Source: Marasmius tenuissimus (lineage: Eukaryota > Basidiomycota > Agaricomycetes > Agaricales > Marasmiaceae). From it: DNA of 64,000 nt. Shown piece by piece: positions 34,235-44,653 of this stretch. Within the stretch, counting starts at the first letter, position 1, and each line of letters opens with the position of its first letter. The notes below the pieces were generated by a model that was not told the origin of the DNA, did no database searches, and was given only the letters and a program-made list of their open reading frames with translations. The DNA is taken from positions 2,666,001 through 2,730,000 of the forward strand of contig JAQOTA010000054.1 of the NCBI GenBank assembly GCA_029532415.1, read 5' to 3'. Position numbers and translations under genes: made by a program.

Positions 34235-35851
34235 ATGGTGGAAATATTCCCACGACCCACGATGCCAACCAACCTACGCGACGCTTTGCTGGACGGTCTG
34301 AAGACACTACCTGGAACGCGCGAATTTCATCTACATGTTCTCGTTTCTTCACCCAGGAAACACGCTGGACTTTATCCTTACTCTCAGCCACGATGCAGGT
34401 CTTATTTACAGGACGTGCTAGTTCTTGTCTCTGAACAAACAACACCCGACTCACCCAGAATTTTTGTCACCGCAATCGAGGCGTGTGTTTACAACGTTAC
34501 GGCCACATCTTCAGCGATTCTGTACATTTCCAAAGTCGACTCTACTGGGCAAGGTTCCTCTCCTTCTCCAACTGCCACCCTCGTACGATCTTTTCTTCTT
34601 TACTATGCTGATCCAGCTACACGACCCATTACCGTCGACCACCTATGGATCCAGCTCTTCGCGAGAGCTCAGAACCAATATCTATTCCCAAACTCGTCAG
34701 ATTTCCCTGGAAAACGGCCGTTGAGTGATGTGAAGCTTTGTGGGTGGTGGAAGCGGGTATTCACGAGCGTGGCCACAGAGTTGAAGCCTCAACTGCCTGA
34801 GAGAGCCTTGGTGCAGCTGTACTATCTCATCCCAGGATACAGCCAGCTCGAAGCTGATCATTCTTTGAAGATTGCGGCATCTCCTTCGACATCGCACGAC
34901 ACGTTGTCTTGGACGTACAGCCATCCTTATTCCCAAACCGATATACCATTACCCTGTCCTCCAGACAGGCACGGTTCCAGTTCGACGAACACCGCTTGCC
35001 GCAACCTCGGCACCTTCATCCCATCGTTTGATGATGATCCCAAATCGCGTTTCATAGACGAGATTGCATACATCACGGACAAAGAAGGGATCAAATCACC
35101 GCCACGAAAACGAGCAAGGACTACTTCCAGTGCTGCCGATAGTCGCGTTCCATCGAACGACACGAACAAGAGCGAGGAGACTCCAGCAAAACCACCTGGA
35201 GAATTGGGAAAGGTCACCCCGGACGAGTTTTGGGAGCGAATGTCATTCAGACAGGAATGCGTAGCGGGAGCGGCTACTGGATTCTTCACTATGGGCATCA
35301 GCATTCCTGTCCAATCAGGAGAAATTGACGGGGAGGCTGGGAGCACTCGGTCTTCAGTCTCACCCCTTGCCCCTCAACCCGGACAGGTTTCTTCGAATCT
35401 CAACAAGCGGGTTATCACGTCTTTGATGACGGCGGTTGAATTCTCGACTGCAGAGCGGGCAATTAGTGCTACAGAGACGATTGAAAGCGCAATCAAGGGG
35501 CTCTGTGAAGGTATCACAGTGACTCCTATGCCAGTCATCCAAGCACCTCGACCACGGACCGCGAAAATAGAACGTGCGCAGACTCACGATACCCCAGTGC
35601 TCTTGGAGCCCCCGAGAACACCCCCACCTCGTAATAGAGAAGCATCCCTGCCCGACATATCTCCAAACCCGTTTCCCGAACCGGAACCCACGCTAGAGAC
35701 ATACAACATGTTTATCTATGGATCGATTTGCGTTAGTAACGCACCGACGCAGAACAACTCGACAAGTCCTAATGGGGCGAAAGAAACCGTAACATCTGTA
35801 CCGCAGGTGACCGTCTTGACAGCCCGAAAAAAGAAGAAAAGAGCCGAATGA
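34235..35851 (+). CDS. RTT109: Rtt109-type histone H3 acetyltransferase
   Basis: Fungal acetyltransferase that modifies newly made histone H3 (Lys56 and N-terminal lysines) with the chaperones Asf1 and Vps75, supporting replication-coupled nucleosome assembly. It is a single uninterrupted ORF. Motifs in order: LRDALLDGLKTLPGTREFHL, HVLVSSPRKHAGLYPYSQPR, SYLQDVLVLVSEQ, TAIEACVYNVTATSSAILYI followed by SKVDSTG, LVRSFLLYYADPATRP, DHLWIQLFARAQNQYLFPNS, LCGWWKRVFTSVA, and the late conserved FWERMSFRQECVAGAATGFF. The family core thus spans about residues 10-360. A disordered tail of about 180 residues follows, ending in a basic cluster (ARKKKKRAE). The ATG at 34262 (MPTNLRDALL) is a likely alternative and perhaps the better start. 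Confidence 0.92.
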   Translation: MVEIFPRPTMPTNLRDALLDGLKTLPGTREFHLHVLVSSPRKHAGLYPYSQPRCRSYLQDVLVLVSEQTTPDSPRIFVTAIEACVYNVTATSSAILYISKVDSTGQGSSPSPTATLVRSFLLYYADPATRPITVDHLWIQLFARAQNQYLFPNSSDFPGKRPLSDVKLCGWWKRVFTSVATELKPQLPERALVQLYYLIPGYSQLEADHSLKIAASPSTSHDTLSWTYSHPYSQTDIPLPCPPDRHGSSSTNTACRNLGTFIPSFDDDPKSRFIDEIAYITDKEGIKSPPRKRARTTSSAADSRVPSNDTNKSEETPAKPPGELGKVTPDEFWERMSFRQECVAGAATGFFTMGISIPVQSGEIDGEAGSTRSSVSPLAPQPGQVSSNLNKRVITSLMTAVEFSTAERAISATETIESAIKGLCEGITVTPMPVIQAPRPRTAKIERAQTHDTPVLLEPPRTPPPRNREASLPDISPNPFPEPEPTLETYNMFIYGSICVSNAPTQNNSTSPNGAKETVTSVPQVTVLTARKKKKRAE

Positions 35852-36538
35852 CTATGACAGAAGGACTGGAGGAGTTGATTGGATCATGATGGGAGACTGC
35901 GTAGATGGAAAGAGATATGAATTGGAGGTGCCGGGGTTGCGAAACCGCTCCGTTTCTGACAGACTGATATGCTCACTTAATGCCGGACGACTACATATAC
36001 ACGTTGCAGGCATTCCAAGAAGAAGAAAAAACATGAAGACGATTTGACCCCATGATGGACGAAATAGGACGGATTCTCTTGCGCAGTGAGAAACCAAGGG
36101 AGACTTGAAGAAAACATATGGCGGTACTGCAGGGATCATGCTAGATATCATACGAGATCATACTTATTTTCGACAAATACGACGTCTGATGCTGCAATGC
36201 AAGAGCGAGTTGATAAATAGGCATTGACTGGCAGTGTCTGTCTGTGTCTGTTCAGTTTTGCGGGCGAGCACGCGGTGGAGGATGATCGGATTACATACAA
36301 AGGATTGCAATATGTACAACAAGTTCAACTAGGGTTGGGCTTCTTTTTAATTATCATCCTTTTTCGCCTCGAGTCCCATCTTGGCGGTTGCCTCCATCAT
36401 CCCCAACAATCACGACCATCGCCGTCGTCAATACGACCGTCGTCGTTGTCGTCGCTGTCGTCGCCGTCGTACTTGACGCCGACCAGGAGCCGCTCAGACC
36501 GCTCACCTCCTTCCGTCCTCGCTGCTGACGACCCCCAA
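35852..36538. other. Intergenic and probable long 5' leader
   Basis: About 690 bp between Rtt109 and the next gene. The last part (36410-36480) is rich in CGTCGT triplets. The frame of the next gene is open upstream to 36224, but that stretch reads as a hydrophobic, non-conserved leader and is probably untranslated. Confidence 0.4.
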
Positions 36539-38850
36539 ATGTCCCTCAAGTCTACCGTTCAAGCTCAACATACTCCTACTCCCCCTTCACTTCCTTCGTT
36601 TGCGTCGACATTCAGCTCGAGGTCGCTTCACAACCTAAGGTCCGACGTCAACGACTTGCCGCCAATACAGACAAGGTCGTCCGTGTCGGATTTCAGGCGC
36701 GTCGACTCGCCGGGTACCCAACTGCAGTCGCGCTATCAGCCCAATGACGACGCATCCTCTTCACAAATAGCTGGCAAAAAGCGTGCTCGGATAGATCCCG
36801 CAGATGCTGATGAACGCTCGGATTCCGGGTGAGTCTTGTTCGCTTTGCCATTTTCCTTTTAGGATTTTCTTCGACCAATCCCCGCCTTGTTTTTTCACTT
36901 TCCTTTTCCTTATCTTTTTCTTCCCTCTCTTTGCTTTTTCTTGTTATTTTTGTTTGTTTTTTCATACTCATTCTTGTTTCCAGGGAGAGTTCACCTGGTG
37001 GCGCGAATGTGAAAGAAGAGCCCGAACAGGACATGCTTGAGCCGTCACCACCGCCTTGCTCAGCGAGAATTAACGACCCCAAGGACTATGACAATACGTC
37101 TGCACCACCTCCATCTAGTGTCTTACCTTCTCCTCTCAAAAAACGCCGAGTCACCGTTAGCGGCGCGCCTGCCCTTGACACGGACGTTCGAGTTCCACCT
37201 GATCAATCGAGTTCCACTCCTATTTCTCCTGTTGTCATTGGGTTCACAATTCAACGCGACAACCCCTCTGCGGTGGAACAAGTTCGATCCATGATATCCG
37301 TGAAGCAACAGCAGCAAGCCATTATTGAGCAACGTAGAGGCAGCGCAGCTGGACTTGTTTCTCCGGTCGTTGGCGGAGCGAACTCTACGGAACTCCCACC
37401 TGCAGGCCCCCCGAAACCACCTTCTTCTGCATCGCGACCTCGACGAAGTCCTAACTCGGTCGCCAATAGCAGACGCCATCTTAATGCTCCTCCGACTCAA
37501 TCCGCGGGAAATGGTACGGCCTCAAGCCCCCCTACCGTCACTGTGTCTCAGCCGCAGGTGTCCGGGCATCCCCCTCCACCGGCTGCGGCAGCATCAATTC
37601 CTCCCCCTAACATGAACGCTCACTCTCTTCCTCCCCCTCCGATCAGCTTTGCTCGAAGGAGGGCCAATCAACTGGGAGGCAAGAGAAAACCCGCAGACAT
37701 AATCATTAGCCCAAGGGAAGCCCATTCGAAAGACCAGCTAGCCCTTTCTATCCAGAGTGCACCTCCGGTTCCCCAGGGTGGCCAGCCCGCAGGAAGATTT
37801 CCGATGACTCTTCCTCGACTTCCACCTGTCATGGCTCCCGGAAATACCAACGTCAATCGTCCGACAGGAGGTAGGGTACCTCCCACCCCAACGCGATTCT
37901 CCGCACAACGTCTTTCTATGTCAAACGCCCCCCTTACCGTTCCGTCCATTGCAAGCACCAATCATTCGCTCAGCATACCGACGGGGGTTGTTCCTCCGAC
38001 ACCGAATGCCTTACACCATCCTGGATACACAGGCGAGAAATCGGCTTTCCTGGCACCTTTTGAGATGTTCTACGATGCACTCAATGATTCGAAGCAACTC
38101 AAGACGTGGCTTTCCGATCAACTCCACCGGTCGAATACTCTCGTGCACAGTCTCACTCAACAGCAGGAGAAACTGAACGAGGTGGTGGACGCCCTGGTTG
38201 AGAAGAAGGTTGGGAGTATGAGGAACGAGGTGCTGTCTCTCCGGCATAGGGTGGAGGAACTGGAGGACGCTTTACGTGCAGCCAGCCGGCGTCCGAGCCT
38301 GGACGACTATAGTTCTGTCAAAATCAAAACCAAAGGCAAACAACCTTTGCGGAACGGCATTCCAACAGTGGCGGAATCTTATACATTCCCACCTGTCCAA
38401 GTCCAAGATCGACTGCGCCCTGAACCTGAACACAGAGTAACATCCCCTGGTTGGGCGAACGACAGAGACCGAGACCGAGACAACCATCCCGTTAATCCTG
38501 ACCCCGATCTCTCTGCTGGTTCCCCAGGACCCTACGAGTCCAGACGTTTGTCAATATCCGCCTCGCGACTGGACCCTCCACGGCCGTCTGGTATGGAAGG
38601 TAGGGGCTCATATAGAATCCCGTCTCCACCACAAAGTGCCCGAGAAACTCCGACCAGTGCAGGCCCGAGTCTACCAACTCTTCCTCCCCACCCGTCGCCC
38701 TCTGGAAACAGGCCCCCACGAGGCAGAAGGCCTTCTATCAATAGACATCATTCAGGTTCTTTCCGCGGGGGCCAACCTGACCGATCGGCTTCTTCACCAC
38801 CAAGGCGGGAGGACCGCTACGAATCGAGTGATGTCTCGATGGACACCTGA
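36539..38850 (+). CDS. Low-complexity nuclear-type protein with C-terminal coiled coil
   Basis: Exons 36539-36828 and 36984-38850 join in frame (...DERSDSG|ESSPGGAN) to give about 718 residues. The product is Pro/Ser-rich with a basic motif GKKRARID and a conserved-looking block SPLKKRRVTVSGAPALDTDV through FTIQRDNPSAVEQVRSMISV and KQQQQAIIEQRRGS. A second ordered stretch of about 90 residues (FEMFYDALNDSKQLKTWLSD, LVHSLTQQQEKLNEVVDALV, RNEVLSLRHRVEELEDALRA) should form a coiled coil. The KKRR-type clusters suggest nuclear location. I do not recognise a named family. A transcriptional co-regulator role is plausible but unproven. The 155-nt intron is almost pure pyrimidine and longer than its neighbours. 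Confidence 0.7.
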
Positions 38851-41017
38851 TGTTCGGTGGGTAGTTCATTCCTTTTCAATGCGTTGGATACGTACGCGCA
38901 CCGTCTCTCTCTCTCCACCTCTCCCTCTTCGTCGATATCGCTGTCGTTTTCGTTCTCGGATCAGTTCGGTGTGATGACCACAGACTCTTCTCCTTCGTTC
39001 AGGCATAGTTATCAGTATCGTCCCATCTTCTTCTCAATCTTTCTTGGGCTTTCTGATCGTAAATTCTTCTGTGTCTACTCTACCTCTTTTCCGCCTGACC
39101 CTATGTTTTTCATCTCCCTCTTCCTAGTTGTTGTCAGAATTCATACGCTTCGCAGTCCCTCAGATCTCATTATATGTACTTTATACTCTACCGGCAATGT
39201 ATCACAAGCGGCAGTTGCTCTACGTCTTCTCTTTCGCAATCTTTTCTCTTTTCATGCAAATTCTTTCTGCCGTTGTACTCCTTTCGTATTTTCCCGCGAC
39301 GCTGTCGGGAAACGCAACATTTGGGTTGGACGCGTCTCCGACGTGGGGACGCGCCCAAGGACGCGCCAAGTCACGCGGACATACCCCATTCAGTCACCGG
39401 CGGCATCTCTTGTCGACTTGTTTCAGCTTTGCTCCCATCCCATGATCACATTTTTTCACCTTTTCAAGACTGGGTTTCTCCGCAAAACCCGTTCATGACG
39501 ACGCGACCGTCGCACGCTGGCCAATCAGATACGCTCGTCGGTACGAACTTGGAAAACGCTTCTACCCATCGATTACTCTCTGCCCAGCTTCTCCCCACAC
39601 AGTTTCTTCGGCGCGCTGTTTGGCTTTGGCAATGTACCTCAATTATCACGTACCGAATCAATCCAATACCGTTATCTTGAAAGTTCAAGGAGACTGAAAA
39701 CAACAACATATCCATTCTTGTCAAGTGTTATGCCATGCCAGACATTCTAATGGTTCCGAAACTTCGTTGTGATTCCAGACTGGCCTATTGGGACAAGACG
39801 AGATTCCAAAGGGCCTGTCGGAAGTGGCTGGGAGGGAGAACGATGTCTAAGACCGGCTTGTGGATGTATATCCGGCTCCGGGCAGACTGGGAATACAGCT
39901 CAACTGATGGCATCTGTTACGGTACGGGTCCAGTTCACATCTTACTGTACTCGCCAAGGGTATTGGGGTTTGGGATACTCGTCCAAAGCTCCATCTGGTG
40001 AGCCTGTAGAGGAAGTCCTGGGAGAGTACCGTGACCCAAGTTGACCAAGTAGCTCCGTCTTCCTCAATCCCTTTTGTGGGTAGGAGACGGGAGGAACGTC
40101 TCGGAGAATTTCCGAGAGGCTATCGCGTTTCTCACCCTGTCTTTGCGAGAAGTCTCAGGCTCACGCTCGGCCCCCAATGTCAACGTCAACCTCAAAATAC
40201 ATTAGCCCTCTGGCGCCCCGACCAGGTCATGCTAGTTCATACTAGGTGCGGTGGCAATCTTCCTCATCGTTTGTATGATGACTCAGGACCTCTCATGACT
40301 TTCCAACATAAACGCCCCTCCGTGATCCGGCGACGCAATGGAAGCCTTCCATTGACTCCATTGACTCTGGGGATGAAAGAAAGAACAAACTGTAAACAGA
40401 ATTGACGCCTTCAGTGCTACCAGTCGATCTGCATTTCGGTATGACAATCTTCATGGAAGTTCGATTCCACTTCACAGTGGGGTAGACGTCCCGAATGGTT
40501 CAAGCAAAGTTAAAAGATGTGGGAGCCTGGAGGGAGGAATCGAGACTACACCGTCATGAACCGCGTGCGTTCGACGCTTGTGGCGTCCATGGGTTGTTCC
40601 GTTTACTTTACTCTACCGCCACCTCGAAATTTAGGTTTGTCTTAGTCTTCCCGCCGCAATGGACTATGCACCACCGTACGACCGACTCCCGAAGCTGAAG
40701 GGACAATGTACACCTCCTTTCCATTCGGAACTCCATTCGGAACAACTTTTCATTTCCGAAAGCCCATGGAAAAAGTACGCCACCAAAATGCTAACGGTGA
40801 ACGTCGGATAATCCTCGACGTCAAGGTCTACTGAAAGAGTAGCCCGAGCATAAGCTGTCAGACTCAAATCACACAACAGAATGCGGCGAAGGTCTTGTCT
40901 ACATACTACATTCTTCAGTACTATTTACAGGGATGAATCCGCCTCAGGCGAGATAATGTATGACTAGTGAATTTCCTAAACTTCAGAGTCGTAAATGGCC
41001 ATGAAAGTTGATCGCCT
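38851..41017. other. Intergenic interval without a recognisable gene
   Basis: About 2.2 kb. The first 600 bp are pyrimidine-rich and probably 3' untranslated. Several overlapping ORFs of 60-213 codons exist (38857-39498, 39174-39680, 40031-40405) but they lack domains and balanced composition. Confidence 0.4.
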
Positions 41018-41945
41018 TCATGCCTGGCCACGGAGCTTCTTGGCAGCGTCGTCGTTGGGGGATGCATTACCGAAACCGCAGCCACCATCACGCTCAAGAG
41101 CAATAATGGCACCAGCACACTTTCCGGTGTTGAATCCACAGCATCCCGAAGCACACTCGCCGTCGTTAGCGCAAGGACCGGTGATGAATTGAGTACCAGC
41201 GGCCTTGCCACTTCCAGCAGCACCTCCAGCGCCACCGTTGTTAGCGGGAGGGGGAGGGGGAGCAGCGCCGCCGGCGGGGGCTTGTCCACGAAGCTTACGG
41301 GCAGCATCGTCGTTGGGGGTTCCGCTACCGAAACCACATCCACCGTCACGCTCAAGAGCGACGATGGCACCGGCACACTTGCCAGTGTTGAATCCACAGC
41401 ACCCGGAGGCACATTCGGCATCGGAACCGCATGGCCCAGTGATGAACTGGGTGCCAGTTCCTTGACGGGATTTGAGGTCGCGGCGAGCCTGACCACGGAG
41501 CTTCTTGGCAGCGTCATCGTTGGGGGACGCGTTACCGAAGCCGCAGCCACCATCACGCTCGAGGGCAATGATAGCACCAGCGCACTTTCCAGTGTTGAAT
41601 CCACAGCATCCACTGGCACATTCGCCGTCGTTGGCGCAAGGACCAGTGATGAACTGAGTACCAGCAGGCTTGCCACTTCCGGCAGCACCTCCGGCGCCAC
41701 CGTTGTTGGCGGGAGGGGGAGGGGGGGCAGCGCCGCCGGCAGGGGCTTGTCCACGAAGCTTACGGGCAGCATCGTCGTTGGGGGATGCGTTACCGAAACC
41801 ACATCCACCGTCACGCTCAAGCGCAACGATGGCACCAGCGCACTTGCCAGTGTTGAAACCACAGCATCCCGAAGCGCACTCGGCGTCGGATTTACAAGGT
41901 CCAGTGATGAATTGGGTTCCGGTTCCCTGTCGGCGAATAACAGCA
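41018..41945 (-). repeat. Nested tandem duplication, 465-bp unit present twice
   Basis: The coding repeat has a period of 465 bp (155 codons): the segment around TGATGAATTGGGT at 41905 recurs at 41440. Each unit itself holds two related modules, so the gene contains modules in the order R1-long linker-R2-short linker-R3-long linker-R4. Confidence 0.8.
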
Positions 41946-42049
41946 CCAGAGACGACTAGAGGTAATGGATAAGGAGGGTTGCAGATACATGATACGGTAA
42001 GTTACTCACGTTGGACAGAAACGAGGGCGAGGAGGACAGAGAATTTCAT
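41018..42049 (-). CDS. Secreted protein with four BAS2-like cysteine modules
   Basis: Exon 1 (42010-42049) and exon 2 (41018-41955), separated by a 54-nt intron, encode 325 residues. The start MKFSVLLALVSVQLVSGA is a signal peptide, followed by a dibasic VIRRQG that could be a Kex2-type site. Then come four modules of about 59 residues, each with six Cys: GTQFITGPCxxDxECASGCC, GFNTGKCAGAI[VI]ALERDGG, CGFGxxxPNDDAA, KLRGQA. Modules 1-2 and 3-4 are joined by a long Gly/Pro linker (APAGGAAPPPPPANNGG...), while 2 and 3 are joined by a short RRDLKSRQGTG that echoes the start of module 1. The module resembles the fungal secreted family that includes biotrophy-associated secreted protein 2; the role is unknown. 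No enzymatic motif is present. Long open frames on the opposite strand are shadows of the repeats. Confidence 0.85.
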
Positions 42050-42225
42050 GGCGACCATTATGACAAATGAAGAGAGTGTGGGTTTAGGAAACTCAAAGTG
42101 AGATGAGACGAAAGAAAGAGTACTGAAGAAACACGAAGGCACGGCCTTGTGAAGAGTATGAAAGAGACGAAGAAGTGGGTGAACGATACAATCGCTTGAG
42201 GGAATTGGGTTGACGAGTTGTGCCT

Positions 42226-42233
42226 TTTATAAG
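42226..42233 (-). promoter_or_regulatory. TATA box of the four-module secreted protein gene
   Basis: TATAAAAG read on the minus strand, about 180 bp upstream of the ATG at 42049. It is the clearest core promoter element in the window and fits an inducible or highly expressed secreted protein gene. Confidence 0.55.
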
Positions 42234-42929
42234 TACTACCAGCGCCCAGCATCGTAAGGGTCATCAGTGCCAAGCCTAAGCCGATGCCTCCATGCAGTGA
42301 AGTGGGGCCCGTTGCGAAGAAATTTGAGGCGAATCATGATATCTGTTTCAGCGCAATAAACTCGGCCTCGTCGGAAGGGGAAATCGGTGTACCAGGAAAT
42401 GTTGAATCCATTCGACTTACTCCGGCCAAGTTGTGTGTATGCTGACCCTGGGGCCTGCTGTCAACAGAATGTCAGTATCTGTCACCCCATTCCTTGAGTG
42501 ACCACTCTCTAGCAGGAGTCCAGAGCCAACGGCAGTGCCAAGGCGGCAGATGGGAGTGGAGAAGATTGCTGTGCTTTCTCTCGGACGAGGCATGGGTATG
42601 GTGATAAAGCTTTGTGATGTGAGAATGTAAGATCAGATTTTGCCAGTTGGGCGGTGCTTCGAGAACCGACGAGTATTGAATAAAAGCGACCTCAGCAACC
42701 AGCAGCAACCTTGGTCATCATCACGGGTGAAGAAATCAAGGGGAGAGCTCATGTCGCCACGGTGACTGATGAAATTTGCATGGTCCTTCCCAGGTCCTTC
42801 CCTAGTGCAAGTCTCCTGAGGTTGTCCAGACTCCGAACTTTGACACGGACTCGGAGGCAACGGCGTTGAAATCATGATCAAGTTTGGTCTCAACATCACC
42901 CGAATCCCGATTGAGCTCGGGATCACGTA
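42234..42929. other. Intergenic, promoter regions of two divergent genes
   Basis: About 700 bp upstream of both the secreted protein gene (-) and the GST gene (+). Short ORFs on the minus strand look like chance. Confidence 0.4.
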
Positions 42930-42996
42930 ATGATTACGCGCCCGTCACGCCCGCGACGACGATGTCGCGACCATTGGCGCTCTCGTTCGAGCTACC

Positions 42997-44078
42997 ATGA
43001 GCTTCCTACATCGACTCCAAAACCGTGCATACTCGAAATCAGCCTCAACTGGACGTCTTTTACTATATGGTGCCGGAACCCCAATGGCAAAAAACCTGCA
43101 ATCTTTTTGGAAGAACTTCGTGCAGCAAATGGTCTGGATTACGAGTATGTCGACGCGAAATGACTGGGCATAACCCAGTATCCTGAGTAACAATATGCTA
43201 ACGGCCTCCCTCCCAGGAAACAGAAGATAGAGCTGTCAAAAAATGTCCAGAAGGAACCTTGGTACATCAAACTGAACCCTAATGGCCGCATCCCCACACT
43301 GGTTGACGGAATACGGAACAACTTCCCTGTATTCGAGTCGATGGCCATCCTACTCTACCTCGGAGAACACTATGACACGGGTAGAAAATTCTCCTTTGAC
43401 CCGTCAGCCCAGCCCAACGAGTACAGCGAAGCAGTGCAATGGATGGCATGGGCTGTTAGTACTTCTTGACCGTGATCTATCATCTCATGAACAATGTATT
43501 GACACCGAATATCTCTATAGCATGGGGGTCTCGGTCCAATGTCTGGACAGGGTGAGTCGCGTCATCCCTTGTTTTAATCTCCTTGCTGAACCCCGTTTTG
43601 ACCACAGCGAGCCACTTCCGGAATGCAGCTCCAGAAAAGTTACCTTATGCGATAGAACGTAGGACCCCTTTATGCTCAGTTCCCCTTGGCGGTGGGTACG
43701 GACTTATCACCGCTCTACAGGCTACAGAGATGAGACGAGGAGACTTTACGATGTTCTAGAGATACGCCTCGGTAACAACCATCGAGAGTGGCTAGCTGGC
43801 TCTGGTAAAGGTATTTACTCGATAGCGGATATGAATGCGTGGCCTTGGTACGTCAGTTTACCCACTGAAATTAAAGGGAGATACCAACACCCAATCTCCT
43901 CCAGGGTCGCAGGACATCCATACGCTGGCATCGAGTCCCTAGATGAATGGCCCGGTTTACGAGTGCGTTTCCGTCTTGTGCTGATACTGAGTGCTAGTGC
44001 CCATCTTGTTTCCTTCAGAAATGGTTCGATAGGATTGCAGAACGCCCACAAGTCCAGGCAGGACTAAAAGTGTTTTAA
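42997..44078 (+). pseudogene. Glutathione S-transferase (Ure2/GstA-like) with N-terminal frameshift
   Basis: A cytosolic-type GST conjugating glutathione to electrophiles. From the ATG at 42997 the frame reads MSFLHRLQNRAYSKSASTG, then RLLLYGAGTP. At the C run 43079-43082 it shifts, and the thioredoxin-fold sequence continues in another frame as NGKKPAIFLEELRAANGLDY. Later exons are intact and splice in frame: KIELSKNVQKEPWYIKLNPN, GRIPTLVDGIRNNFPVFESM, AILLYLGEHYDTG, HGGLGPMSGQASHFRNAAPE, RYRDETRRLYDVLEIRL, YSIADMNAWPWVAGHPYAGI and a last exon ending ...RPQVQAGLKVF with stop TAA at 44076-44078. The break equals one missing C. Because everything downstream is well preserved, a base-calling error is as likely as a true null allele. 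The alternative is a start farther upstream (42930) with a poor N-terminus. Confidence 0.75.
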
Positions 44079-44653
44079 ACACAATAGAAATCATCTTGCG
44101 GGCACCCCAACTCGCGTATCACACGGATGTACCAAATGTGCGATACGTTTCAGTGGATAATACCCACACGTGTCTTCTTACATTTCCCATGGCAGTCCAA
44201 TCTTAAAAGCATGCATAGCCAATCTTAAGACCGACGTCGCCTCCGAATCGGTTTCACGACTACCTACCCATCTTCTCTAGTTCATCTCATGTTCAAATTG
44301 CTGAAATGAACGAAAGTCCGCTCTTGCCAATGCTTCTATGCTTCAACAGATACCGTCCATCCCAACCCTCCAACGTAATCCCGGTGTTCTTCGACAGCAG
44401 AGCTCGACATCAGGCCCTTCGTCTCTTTCGAAAGAATTCTGCCCCGCGGTTTACCGGGACACGCGGGATATCGCAATTGTCTTTTTGAGGCACGGCAGAT
44501 GCTCTATCTGAAATCAACCCTATCCTCGGAGATCGAAGAGTGTACGAGTGGAGCGTATGAACGGATTCAATGAGAAGCGAGGGTTCATGATTTTTGCACA
44601 CCAGGAAGGTAACGACAAACATGGAGCAGATGTACGATGAGCCCGCCTCCCCC
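44079..44653. other. Intergenic, 3' regions of convergent genes
   Basis: About 575 bp between the GST and peptidase stops. No feature recognised. Confidence 0.4.

Noticed and set aside
38857..39680. Long ORFs downstream of the coiled-coil protein
   Set aside because: They lie in a C/T-rich stretch that lacks stops by composition and read as Ser/Phe/Leu runs without conserved motifs.
40425..40500. tRNA-like GTTCGATTCC segment
   Set aside because: No matching acceptor, D or anticodon stems could be folded around it by eye.
41018..41945. Regular repeats suggestive of a CRISPR or satellite array
   Set aside because: The repeats are codon-phased, long (59-residue modules) and diverge mainly at silent sites, so they are coding.
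40921..41946. 341-codon minus-strand ORF rich in Val/Ser/Pro
   Set aside because: Wrong frame of the same repeat gene. The cysteine-bearing frame with the signal peptide is the real one.
41189..41959. 256-codon plus-strand ORF of Ser/Thr/Gly-rich repeats, with two further antisense repeats rich in Pro/Ala
   Set aside because: It is the complement of the four-module secreted protein gene. The minus strand has a signal peptide, a proper intron and conserved cysteines; the plus strand has none.
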